A stretch of 64,000 nucleotides of DNA. It comes from JAQBVV01 sp965249205 (GTDB taxonomy: Bacteria; Acidobacteriota; Vicinamibacteria; Vicinamibacterales; UBA2999). How positions within the stretch are numbered: the first letter of the stretch is position 1; every line of letters starts with the position of its first letter. Location: contig CBDFLL010000004.1 of assembly GCA_965249205.1 (NCBI GenBank), forward strand, positions 186,001 through 250,000. Reading direction: 5' to 3'. Shown piece by piece: positions 52,794 through 61,276 of this stretch. The notes beneath the pieces were generated by a model. That model saw only the letters and a list, made by a program, of their open reading frames with translations. It did no database searches and was not told the DNA's origin. Position numbers and translations under genes: made by a program.

Positions 52794-53696
52794 TCAGTGA
52801 TGTTCCTTGGTCACCAGATGCTCGAGATCTTTCTCGATACACGGCACGTCTTCCCAGAGCCCTGCGGAGGGATCATCCCATGGCAACGTGTTGAGATTCA
52901 GCGTGCGAGGGTTCATCACCCAGGGCTGCGTCAGCACGACCGGGTCCTCCGCCGTGGCTTGATAGTGGAGGACGTTGCCCTCGCGACGTAAGCGTTCCGT
53001 CACACGCAGGTCGTAGCTATGAAAATAGCCCGGGGTCTCGAGCCAGGTGATGTCGTTGAAACTGATCGTGTCGATGACCAGCGTGTCCCCCTCCCAATGA
53101 CCCACCGAGTCTCCCATGAACGTTGGCTCCAGCGATCGGTCTGGGTGGTGCCCCCGGCCATCGGTCGGGATGATCCGGTAGGTTCTCCCACTCGTGTAGA
53201 TGTCATAGAAGAAGATGATCTGGTCGGGTTTCTGAATAATCTTGAGCGGAGGACCCATGCGTGGAAGACCAGGATGGCCACAGCTGAAGTACGCGTCCTC
53301 CCTGTTCCGGTTGTCATCCAGATAGGCGACCTTTTCCCAGAACTCGGCCTTGTACATCGGCTTGTTCGGATCCGATCGGCGGCTGAGCGTGGAATCGCGC
53401 TCGAAATTGACCGCTGTGATGCCGGTGCTACCGGTGAAGGTGCCACCCCTCGCGGGGATGCCCGTTACAAAATCACCCTGCTCGCCGAGCTTTCCCCGTC
53501 CAGCGGGGTTGCCCGTCCAGAGCCCCGTGAGGTCCGCTTTCCCGTCCGCGGTGCGCGGTGTCGCCGCCGACGCCGTCGGCGCGGCGTCTGCACCCGGAGC
53601 CTGGGCGGCGTGCGGACCGGCGCTCATCGGCCCGAGCCACAAGGCTGCAATGCCGGCGGCGATGGCGACGCTGTAACGGGAAGAATATGGCTCCAT
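52794..53696 (-). CDS. Secreted 'A' protein, copy 2
   Basis: A 300-residue paralogue of the proteins at 46161 and 58487. Signal peptide to AGPHAAQAPG; landmarks are ADLTGLWTGNPAGRGKLGEQ, RRSDPNKPMYKAEFWEKVA, YRIIPTDGRGHHPDRSLEPT and LRREGNVLHYQATAEDPVVL. The ATG has GAGGAG upstream; an earlier in-frame Met is not needed. It precedes TonB receptor 1 on the minus strand and is divergent from the truncated MBL gene 2. Confidence 0.76.
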   Translation of the reverse strand: MEPYSSRYSVAIAAGIAALWLGPMSAGPHAAQAPGADAAPTASAATPRTADGKADLTGLWTGNPAGRGKLGEQGDFVTGIPARGGTFTGSTGITAVNFERDSTLSRRSDPNKPMYKAEFWEKVAYLDDNRNREDAYFSCGHPGLPRMGPPLKIIQKPDQIIFFYDIYTSGRTYRIIPTDGRGHHPDRSLEPTFMGDSVGHWEGDTLVIDTISFNDITWLETPGYFHSYDLRVTERLRREGNVLHYQATAEDPVVLTQPWVMNPRTLNLNTLPWDDPSAGLWEDVPCIEKDLEHLVTKEHH

Positions 53697-53893
53697 TCTG
53701 AAGGCTCCTCGTTTCAATACGCGACTAACGGCCAGTGAACACGCACCATCGACCAAGACGGCGCGGGATGATCACTCTGTCCCTCGATATTGCGATCCCA
53801 CCGTCACCTGTGATAGGAGCGAGTGGAGACCCTTCAATGTGGCGGAGCCTACTCCCAGCGCACAAACCGTGTCAAGATAGAAGATCTCGGAAG

Positions 53894-53923
53894 CTGGCAC
53901 GAACACTCAAAAAGACGTCTACT
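53894..53923 (+). promoter_or_regulatory. Conserved promoter of the truncated MBL gene 2
   Basis: CTGGCA, 18 bases, TCTACT. Same spacing and AAAAAGACG context as the intact copies, with one change in the -10 box. Confidence 0.5.
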
Positions 53924-54000
53924 CCCGCGGCCTCCCCACGGATCCTGGTCTATGAACCACGGTTGAGGATCGTTCACGTCGGCAAATAAATGAGGTGAGC

Positions 54001-54126
54001 GTGCGAAGGAATCTGCTCGTGATCGCGGTCGTGGCGGCTCTATCGGTGGTGACGTTGCGTGCGCAAGACACCAGAGCCACTATCGATGCCGTGGCAACCG
54101 CGCTGGGTATGCTCCGTGGCCTCAAT
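54001..54126 (+). pseudogene. MBL hydrolase copy 2, truncated after 42 codons
   Basis: Starts GTG in place of ATG, then VRRNLLVIAVVAALSVVTLR and AQDTRATIDAVATALGMLRG LN in close match to copies 1 and 3. At 54126, after the GLRGLN-equivalent GGCCTCAAT, the sequence changes into the IS630-family element. No other part of this copy exists in the window. Confidence 0.9.
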
Positions 54127-55107
54127 ATGCACCGTGTGGCACCGGTGTAGCCGCAATGCCGGAAGTAGTTCCGGCATTCGTCGGGGCTGAAGCGCTGTAG
54201 ACATTCGCCGAGCAGCGGGCCGCGCGCACGATGGCTTTCAGTTTGGCGAAGCAGAGTTCGATGGGATTGAGATCGGGGCTGTACGGGGGCAGATACACGA
54301 GGGTCGCGCCGGTGCGCTCAATCGCGGCGCGGACGCCGGCGACCTTGTGGACGTTGAGGTTGTCAGCGATGACGAGGTCCCCGAGGTGGAGTGTGGGGAC
54401 GAGAATCTGCTCGATGTATGCCAGGAAGCTGGGGCCGTCAATGGCGCCCTCGAAGACGCCGGGCGCGGTCAGGCCGGTGACGCGGAGCGCCGCAAGGAAC
54501 GTACTGGTCTGCCACCGGGCGCCGGGCGTGTGGTCGTGGACCCGCGCGCTGCGAGGCCGTAGCGCCGGAGCAGATTGGTGGTGACGCCGTTTTCGTCCAG
54601 AAACACCAAATGCGCCGGGTCCCACCGCGGTGCCGCGGCGTGCCAGTTCGTGCGCGCGCGGGCGACGTCAGGCCGATCGTGCTCGGACGACCGCACCGCT
54701 TTTCTTATCGGTGATGTCCAGGGCCTGCACGGCGCGCCAGATCGTCGCCAGACTGGCCGGCGTGCCGAGCCCGTCCTTCAACTCCGCGAGCGTACGATCC
54801 GGTTGCTCCGCGATCAGCGCGGCCAAGGTGTGCAGGTGCGGCTCGAGCATAGGGCGTCGGCCGTGTCGCTGGACGCGGGGCGCCACCTCGCCGGTCTTGC
54901 GCCGGCGCTGTTTCAACAGCCGCACCCACGACCCGCTCACGCGGTACTTCGCTGCGACATCCGCTGCCTTCATCCCGGCATCGCTGTCGAGCAAGGCCCG
55001 CTCTCGCAGATCCATCGAATAGGCGCGCATTGGTCCTCCTGCAGCAGTGCAAGCAGAAGTACCATGACTCGCTCAGTCAGTACAAGGGCTATCTGAAAAG
55101 CGCTTTA
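54127..55107. mobile_element. IS630-family element with one lost end
   Basis: The right end TGAAAAGCGCTTTA (55094-55107) matches the MITE ends and is followed by GTGCCCC, as in the uninterrupted locus at 49461. The left end lacks the matching TAAAGCGCTTTTCATG, starting instead in the last bases of the transposase coding region (ACCGTGTGGCA). The element is therefore immobile. It is the likely longer relative of the three MITEs. Confidence 0.82.
54131..55030 (-). pseudogene. IS630-family transposase, frameshifted
   Basis: Three frames together give one transposase. 55030-54668: helix-turn-helix part MRAYSMDLRERALLDSDAGM to DITDKKSG. 54660-54530: DVARARTNWHAAAPRWDPAH and LVFLDENGVTTNLLRRYG (first catalytic Asp-Glu region). 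54560-54220: VIADNLNVHK (second Asp) and YLPPYSPDLNPIELCFAKLK (third acidic residue). The tail FSPDECRNYFRHCGYTGATR is in another frame after a small deletion. At least two frameshifts make it inactive. Confidence 0.85.
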
Positions 55108-55413
55108 GTGCCCCAGAGATCCTCATGTGCTCGACAGCGGGCCGCCCTGCTCACGCGTGCGGTTACGCGCGCGGCGCGGCGGCCGCGAACCCTTGAGCCA
55201 CGCCTGATCTGTCGCAGTGGTCGCGGTAGCGAGTCTCTGCGGGCACCCTCTCGCCAGCGCTTGCGCGGCGAGCGGCGTCCAGCAAGGCGTGACCCCGTGA
55301 AGGGGCGCCCGAGCAAGACGCGCTGAATCGGAAGGAGAAGTTTGGCGCGTTGAAGTGAAAGAACCGGCGGAGGTCAGCGCCGTGACCCCCGCCGGTTTGT
55401 ACCTAGCAGAACC
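55108..55413. other. Spacer matching 49463-49752
   Basis: No gene. It begins TGCCCCAGAGATCC, the flank of the IS, and continues in parallel with the spacer at 49334-49752, including the hairpin at 55364. Confidence 0.65.
55364..55395. terminator. Bidirectional hairpin terminator, copy 2
   Basis: Same stem as at 49689 (CCGGCGGAGGTCA and TGACCCCCGCCGG). After the loss of MBL gene 2 it serves only TonB receptor 2. Confidence 0.65.
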
Positions 55414-58398
55414 TCAGAACGCGAGTCGGAAACCCAACTGCACGATGCGCGGCAAATAGGACGTATTCGTGTTCTGGAGCGGCTGCCCAAAGTTCCCGGC
55501 GATTTCTGCCGTGACGTAGCGCCCGAAGTTCTCGTGGTTCAACACGTTGAAAACCTCGAGCATGACGTCAAGAGCCCTGCCACCACCGAGCCCAGTCCGC
55601 CGCTGAAGCCGAACGTCCACCCGATGGAGCGACTTTTCTTTGAAGTTGTTGCGCGGCACGATGGTGCCATCCGGACGCAGGCGATTTGTCGACCTCCCCA
55701 GTCTGCGGAGGTCGCCGCCGTAGATGCTCTGCGTATCGACGGCGCTGCGGTAGAAATACAACCCGCTCACCTGGACGCCGGCCCCGACGTCCCAGACCCC
55801 GTTGAACGTCCCCCGGCTCTCGAAGGTGGTCCAATACGAATCCCCTCCCATATCCGCCGCCAACGCGAAGGGGGTATTGCACTCCCGGCTTCCGTCTGCG
55901 AGTTGCAGCATCGGCGCCGTGCAGTTTCCATTCGGTCCGGGGATGACGTTGATCGGCAGCGGGTCCCCGATGTAGTTTTTCGACAGCGTATAGGTAGCCG
56001 AGGCCTGCCAGCGGTCACTGAAGCGCTTCGTGAAGCCGGTCTGCAACGCGTGATAATTGTCCCACTGGTCCGTGGGCGCCGACGATACACTGCCCCACCC
56101 GACAAAGGGCCGGATCCCGGCCGTGAAGGGGAGGTTGGCGCCGGTCTCGGGATCGTAGAAAATATTCTGGTCTTTGATCTGCCGCTCATGCCGAGTCCCG
56201 CTGAAGACGTAATCCGCCTGGACCGACATCGTGTCCCCCAGTTGCCGCTGCACGCCGACCGACGTCTGCCAGCTGTAGGAGACTTGCGCCTGTGGATTCC
56301 CGGCCGAGAAGAAGATTGAATTGTTTATCTGGCCCGCATTGAACAGAGCGGTGGCCTCCTCGAAGTTCGGCGCCGGTCCGTTAAACGGGTCCCCGGCAAA
56401 GTTGGGCCGGCCATCATTCAGCACGAACATCCCGATATGCTGCGACGCGATCCGTGAGGACCAGCCCACCTGATCGGTCACCTCGCCGAAGTACCGCCCG
56501 AACCCGCCGCGCAGCACCGTCCGGTCATCCAGACTGTAGGCAAAGCCCAGTCGCGGTGCCCAATTGTTGCTGTCGTTGGCACGACCGGACTCCAAGAAAT
56601 CCGGACATCCACATCGAACACCTGATTGAATGGCCACGTCCTCTGCAAACAGCCCCGCGGCGAAGTCGTAGCGGAACCCGAGGTTCAGCGTCAGGCTATC
56701 GGTGATGCTCCAGTCATCCTGTATCCAGCCGGCAAACACGTGCCGGTCCTGCTTCGCATTGAAATCCCCGACGCCCCGCGTGTACGACCTCACAATAGGG
56801 GACAGTGCCCCGATGTCCCACGTGTTGGCGTCGTTCCAGACCGGGAACAGCTCCTCGAGATTGTCCGGAACAGGTCCTCCCCGGGCGTCGATCTGGCCGA
56901 CGCAGCGGAAGCACAGGAAATGGTCAAATTTGACCAACGTATAGTCCCCGCCGATCTTCAGATCGTGCCGCCCGCCCTTGTTGTAGGAGGTCGTATAGTC
57001 ATCGCGAAACGAATACGAGTCGTGGGACAGTCGTTGCGGCGTGAGGGAGTTGGCCTGCCCGATGGTATAGCCTTGGAGCTGGATGATCGGCGACCCGACC
57101 GCCCCAAACCCGAGTTGGTCGGGAGGGCCACCCGCCCAGTTGACCACGTTGATTTCGGTCCAGTGGAAGTCGTTCCACCCTACTCTGATCTCGTTCACGG
57201 ACGCACTGCCCAGGACCTGCGTGAACGTGCCACCGACATCGTTACTGAACCGACGGGTATCCATCTGCCGCGACGGGTGCCTGTTACCGCTCAACCCCGC
57301 AGAGCTAATCGGCAGCAATAAGGTGGACTTCGCGTAGCGCACCGACATCCGGCTCTGTGGCGTAAACTGCACGTCCCCCCGCGCGCCCCCCATCTTGACG
57401 GTTTTTTCGGCCTCCACGTCGATGTTGAAGCTCGGAAACGGGCTGGCGTAGCTCAAGGTCTGTGGCTCGCGCTCGTATTCTATGTTGGAAAAGAAATGAA
57501 CCCGGTCCAGCTTGATCGGGCCGCCGAAGGTCGCGCTCACCTGCTGATTCTGGTAGGGAAGCACGCGGTCCTGGATAAAATCCTTGGCGTTGAGGCTGTC
57601 GTGCCGGAAGTAGCCGGACCCCGACCCCGTGAACGTGTTGGTGCCCGCTTTCGTGATGGCATTCACCTGCACGCCGCTCGAGCGCCCCTGGGTGGCGTCG
57701 AACCGGTTCGCGATCAACTCGAACTCGGCGATGGCATCCCGGCTGAAGCGGGCTTGCCCGAACGTGGGCGCCGAGTACTGGGACACGCCCTGCCCGTCGA
57801 GATTGATCTGAAAGTTCCCGTCCCCCGTTGATTGCAGTCTCCCATTCGGTGTGCCGTTCGACGCGTCGTTCATCCGGCTCCCCGGTGCGAGCATCGACAG
57901 GTCCATCCAGTTTCGGCCATTCAGCGGCAACTCCTCCATCTGCGCCGCATCGACGACACCGCCGAGCGACGACGAGGTCACATCGACCAGCGGCGCTTCC
58001 CCGGTCACCGTGACCGTCTCTTCCAGCGTCGAGATGGTCAGCTGGAGATCAACTACCACCTCCTGGCCCACCTGCAGATCCAGCCCCTGCTGGACGAGGG
58101 TCGTAAAGCCCGGCAGTTCCGTGATGATCTCGTAGCCGCCGATGCGCACGGCGAGCCGAAACTGTCCGGATCCATCGGTCACCGCCTCGAAGATATTCCC
58201 CGAGGCTACGTGCCGGGCCGTCACCACAACGCCAGGCAGCACTCCGCCCGTATTGTCGGTCACCGTGCCATACACCACTGCCTCCTGGGCGTACCCAGTT
58301 ACCGGAATCCCGACGATCAGGCCAACGATCAAGCCGATCCCTAGTAGACGCCTTACGGCGTGCCGGCTGGTCGCTTGCTCCATCGAATCGCTTTTCAT
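55414..58398 (-). CDS. TonB-dependent receptor, Oar-like, copy 2
   Basis: A 994-residue paralogue of the receptor at 49753, with the same order: signal peptide (to TGYAQEA), carboxypeptidase-regulatory-like domain (VYGTVTDNTGGVLPGVVVTA), plug (APLVDVTSSSLGGVVDAAQM, EELPLNGRNWMDLSMLAPG) and barrel ending LGFRLAF. The N-terminal third is nearly identical to copy 1 and the outer-loop regions differ most, for example FLCFRCVGQIDARGGPVP against YLCSRCVGDIDAFGGPVP. The Met at 58398 is chosen since AGGGTAGGT is upstream and the signal peptide follows. It lies 88 bases downstream of A-protein gene 3. Confidence 0.9.
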   Translation of the reverse strand: MKSDSMEQATSRHAVRRLLGIGLIVGLIVGIPVTGYAQEAVVYGTVTDNTGGVLPGVVVTARHVASGNIFEAVTDGSGQFRLAVRIGGYEIITELPGFTTLVQQGLDLQVGQEVVVDLQLTISTLEETVTVTGEAPLVDVTSSSLGGVVDAAQMEELPLNGRNWMDLSMLAPGSRMNDASNGTPNGRLQSTGDGNFQINLDGQGVSQYSAPTFGQARFSRDAIAEFELIANRFDATQGRSSGVQVNAITKAGTNTFTGSGSGYFRHDSLNAKDFIQDRVLPYQNQQVSATFGGPIKLDRVHFFSNIEYEREPQTLSYASPFPSFNIDVEAEKTVKMGGARGDVQFTPQSRMSVRYAKSTLLLPISSAGLSGNRHPSRQMDTRRFSNDVGGTFTQVLGSASVNEIRVGWNDFHWTEINVVNWAGGPPDQLGFGAVGSPIIQLQGYTIGQANSLTPQRLSHDSYSFRDDYTTSYNKGGRHDLKIGGDYTLVKFDHFLCFRCVGQIDARGGPVPDNLEELFPVWNDANTWDIGALSPIVRSYTRGVGDFNAKQDRHVFAGWIQDDWSITDSLTLNLGFRYDFAAGLFAEDVAIQSGVRCGCPDFLESGRANDSNNWAPRLGFAYSLDDRTVLRGGFGRYFGEVTDQVGWSSRIASQHIGMFVLNDGRPNFAGDPFNGPAPNFEEATALFNAGQINNSIFFSAGNPQAQVSYSWQTSVGVQRQLGDTMSVQADYVFSGTRHERQIKDQNIFYDPETGANLPFTAGIRPFVGWGSVSSAPTDQWDNYHALQTGFTKRFSDRWQASATYTLSKNYIGDPLPINVIPGPNGNCTAPMLQLADGSRECNTPFALAADMGGDSYWTTFESRGTFNGVWDVGAGVQVSGLYFYRSAVDTQSIYGGDLRRLGRSTNRLRPDGTIVPRNNFKEKSLHRVDVRLQRRTGLGGGRALDVMLEVFNVLNHENFGRYVTAEIAGNFGQPLQNTNTSYLPRIVQLGFRLAF

Positions 58399-58486
58399 AC
58401 CTACCCTCTCTCTTGATGCGAGAACCGAGACACTCAATAGACGACTAGAGTCCGTACAACGACGCGTTAGTTCTGTGATGTTCCGT

Positions 58487-59380
58487 TCAGTGATGCTCTT
58501 TGGTCACCAGATGTTCAAGATCTGTTTCGTTACACGGTACGTCTTCCCAGAATCCAGAGGCTGGATCTTCCCAGGGCAACGTGTTGAGATTCAGCGCTCG
58601 AGGGTTCCTCACCCAGGGCTCGGTCAGCACGACCGGGTCCTCCACTGCGGCCTGATAGTGGAGGACGTTGCCCTCGCGACGTAAGCGTTCCGTGACACGC
58701 ATGTCGAAGCTATGAAAATAGCCGGGGGTATCGAGCCAGCTGACGTCGTTGAACCCGATCACGTCGACAACCAGCGTGTCCCCCTCCCAATGGGCCACCG
58801 AGTCTCCCATGAACGTTGGCTCCAGCGATCGGTCCTGGTGGTGCGCCCGGCCATCCGTCGGTATCACGCGGAAGTTACGGGGAGTGTCATAGAGGAAGAT
58901 GATCTCCTGTGCGGTCTGAACAATCCTGTGTGGAGGACCCATGCGTGGAACACCGGGAGCGCCGCAACTGAAGAACGCGTCCTCCTTGTTCCGGTTGTCA
59001 TCCAGATAGTTGACCTTCTCCCAGAACTCAGGCTTGTACATCGGTTTATTCGGATCCGATCGCCGGGTGAGCGTGGAGTCACGCTCGAAATTCACCGCCG
59101 TGATGCCGGTGCTGTCGATCAAGCCGCCACCCCTCGCGGGGATGCCCGTGACAAAATCACCCTGCTCGCCGACCTTCCCCCTTCCAGCGGGGTTGCCCGT
59201 CCAGAGTCCCGTGAGGTCCGGTTTCCCTTCAGCGGTGCGCGGTGTCTGCGCGGACGCGGTCGGCGCGGCGTCTGCGCCCGGAGCCTGTGCGGCGTGCGGA
59301 CCGGCACTCATCGGCCCGAACCACAAGGCTGCGATGCCGGCGACTGTGGCGACGCTGTAGCGCGAAAAATGGCGCTTCAT
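58487..59380 (-). CDS. Secreted 'A' protein, copy 3
   Basis: A 297-residue paralogue. Signal peptide to AGPHAAQAPG, then PDLTGLWTGNPAGRGKVGEQ, RRSDPNKPMYKPEFWEKVN, FRVIPTDGRAHHQDRSLEPT and LRREGNVLHYQAAVEDPVVL. The sequence FLYDTPRNFRVI is two residues shorter than the matching stretch in copies 1 and 2 (FFYDIYxxGRTYRII). A GGAG ribosome site (AAGGAGCCTTCCGAG) precedes the ATG. First gene of a likely two-gene transcript with TonB receptor 2. Confidence 0.76.
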   Translation of the reverse strand: MKRHFSRYSVATVAGIAALWFGPMSAGPHAAQAPGADAAPTASAQTPRTAEGKPDLTGLWTGNPAGRGKVGEQGDFVTGIPARGGGLIDSTGITAVNFERDSTLTRRSDPNKPMYKPEFWEKVNYLDDNRNKEDAFFSCGAPGVPRMGPPHRIVQTAQEIIFLYDTPRNFRVIPTDGRAHHQDRSLEPTFMGDSVAHWEGDTLVVDVIGFNDVSWLDTPGYFHSFDMRVTERLRREGNVLHYQAAVEDPVVLTEPWVRNPRALNLNTLPWEDPASGFWEDVPCNETDLEHLVTKEHH

Positions 59381-59578
59381 CTCGGAAGGCTCCTTACGTT
59401 CATCGACGTGATCGAAAACCGAGGTCATCCCCTACCCGCGAAGAGGACGGGGCATGATTGATCTGCGCTCGAGCCTTGAAACCCACAGCCACTTTTAGAG
59501 TAGGGAGGGCTGGACGACCGACTAGAGCCAGAAAGTACTCCCAGAGAACCACCGTGTCAAGCACGAACCCCTTGAAAG

Positions 59579-59608
59579 TTGGCACTGGCACCCTGAAAGA
59601 CGTATACT
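59579..59608 (+). promoter_or_regulatory. Conserved promoter of MBL gene 3
   Basis: TTGGCA, 18 bases, TATACT, with GAAAGACGTATACTCCCC around the -10. Best of the three matches. Confidence 0.65.
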
Positions 59609-59681
59609 CCCCGACTCCCCGCGGATCCTGGTCTGTGAACCACGTTGAGGATCGTTCAGGTTGGCGAACAAAGAGGTGAGC

Positions 59682-61211
59682 ATGCGAAAGAATGTGATCG
59701 TGATCGCAGTCGTGGCGGCCCTGTCAGTGGTGACGATGCGGGCGCAAGACGCCGAGACCACCATCGATGCCATGGCGACCGCCCTCGGCATGCTGCGTGG
59801 CCTCAATGCGGAAGACTCACTGCTCACGACGTGGTACGAGGGCACCGGCATGAGCTATGCGCCCGGACAGTCGTGGCGGCCGGACATGCCCTGGCCCGCA
59901 GCAAAGGTGACGCGCTACCGATCCTCGATCGGGTTCTACCCCGACCGGGCGGGCATGCGCGTGGAGATCGAGCGCACCAACCCCGACGGACTGGTGCAGG
60001 GTGGCGGCGGGCTCCCCTTCCTGGCGCCGCGGCAACAGATTCAGGTCGTGGCCGGTCGGTTCGGGTGGAACGAAACCCAGCCCGGCATCAACGCCACGCC
60101 GGCGCTCGGCGCCGCCCGCGACCGAGCCCTCTCACTCTGGATGTTGCCCCACGGCGTCGTCAAGGCCGCGTACCTCGCCGGCGCCAATGCAAGGGTGACC
60201 ATGGAAGGTGGGGCCACGGTGCTCACCGTCCCGGTCCCAGGCATGACCGGGACCACGATGACAGCGACCCTGAACGCCGAGAACCTGATCGACCGGGTCG
60301 AGACGATAGTTGACAATCCGGTGTTGGGCGACACGGTCGTCGCGGCGACCTATGCCGGCTATGGAGAATTGGGCGGAGACCTTCTCCTTCCCACCGATGT
60401 CCTCTTCCCAGCCCGCATTATGCGGAGCCAGGGCGGCCATCCGATCCTGGACCTCACGATCGAGAACGTGAACGCCTATAATCCGTACATCATCTTTCCG
60501 TTGCCCGAGAACGTGGAGAAGGCCGCCGCGATGCCGCCGCAAGTGAACGTCGAAACGCAGGAAGTGGCCGACGGCGTCTGGTATCTCACCGGGGGCAGCC
60601 ATCACAGCGTGGCCGTGGAGTTTGGCGATCACGTCGTCGTCGTGGAAGGCCCCCAGCATGACGCGCGGGCGCTGGCCGTTATCGACGCCGTCAAGGCGGC
60701 CATGCCGAACAAGCCGATCAGATACGTGGTCAACACGCATCACCACTTCGACCATGCCGGCGGCTTGCGGGCGTTTGTGGCCGACGGGGCCACCGTGATC
60801 ACCCAGGCCCAGGCCACCGACTACTTCGCGCAGGCGTGGGCCAATCCCCGTACCCTGAACCCGGATCGGTTGGCGCAAGCCCCCCGGGAGCCGGTCATCG
60901 AAGGCGTGGACGAGCGCCGCGTCTTGACCGATGGGACGCGGACCCTGGAGCTGCATCGGCTGCAAGGCAGCAACCACGCCGACACGATGCTCGTGGCCTA
61001 TCTGCCCGCGGACAACATCTTGATCGAGGCGGATGTGTACACGCCGGCGCCGCCGAATGCGACGCCGCCGGCGACGGCCCATCCTGAAAGCGTCAATCTC
61101 TACAACAACATCGAGCGGCTGCAGCTTGACGTGACGCAGATTCTCCCGATTCATGGTCGCCAGGTGACACTCGACGACCTGCGCGCAGCCATCGGCAGAA
61201 CCGGTAACTGA
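59682..61211 (+). CDS. Exported two-domain MBL-fold hydrolase, copy 3
   Basis: A 509-residue paralogue of the gene at 47777. Signal MRKNVIVIAVVAALSVVTMR, N-terminal domain (GTGMSYAPGQSWRPDMPWPA, FGWNETQPGINATPALGAAR), MBL domain with NTHHHFDHAGG and GSNHADTMLVAYLP. The C-terminal half is almost identical to copy 1 at the DNA level while the N-terminal half is clearly more divergent. It lacks the short insert of copy 1 and has LL inserted near the linker (GGDLLLPTDVLF). AAGAGGTGAGC precedes the ATG. Confidence 0.84.
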   Translation: MRKNVIVIAVVAALSVVTMRAQDAETTIDAMATALGMLRGLNAEDSLLTTWYEGTGMSYAPGQSWRPDMPWPAAKVTRYRSSIGFYPDRAGMRVEIERTNPDGLVQGGGGLPFLAPRQQIQVVAGRFGWNETQPGINATPALGAARDRALSLWMLPHGVVKAAYLAGANARVTMEGGATVLTVPVPGMTGTTMTATLNAENLIDRVETIVDNPVLGDTVVAATYAGYGELGGDLLLPTDVLFPARIMRSQGGHPILDLTIENVNAYNPYIIFPLPENVEKAAAMPPQVNVETQEVADGVWYLTGGSHHSVAVEFGDHVVVVEGPQHDARALAVIDAVKAAMPNKPIRYVVNTHHHFDHAGGLRAFVADGATVITQAQATDYFAQAWANPRTLNPDRLAQAPREPVIEGVDERRVLTDGTRTLELHRLQGSNHADTMLVAYLPADNILIEADVYTPAPPNATPPATAHPESVNLYNNIERLQLDVTQILPIHGRQVTLDDLRAAIGRTGN

Positions 61212-61276
61212 ACCTCCGCAGGCCAGGCGCCTAGCCCTGTCGGTTCGGGACGATGGTCACTCGCGACGGGCCCGCG

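Noticed and set aside
54668..55030. A separate small HTH regulator of 120 residues
   Set aside because: It is the N-terminal part of the frameshifted IS630-type transposase; the catalytic parts follow in other frames.
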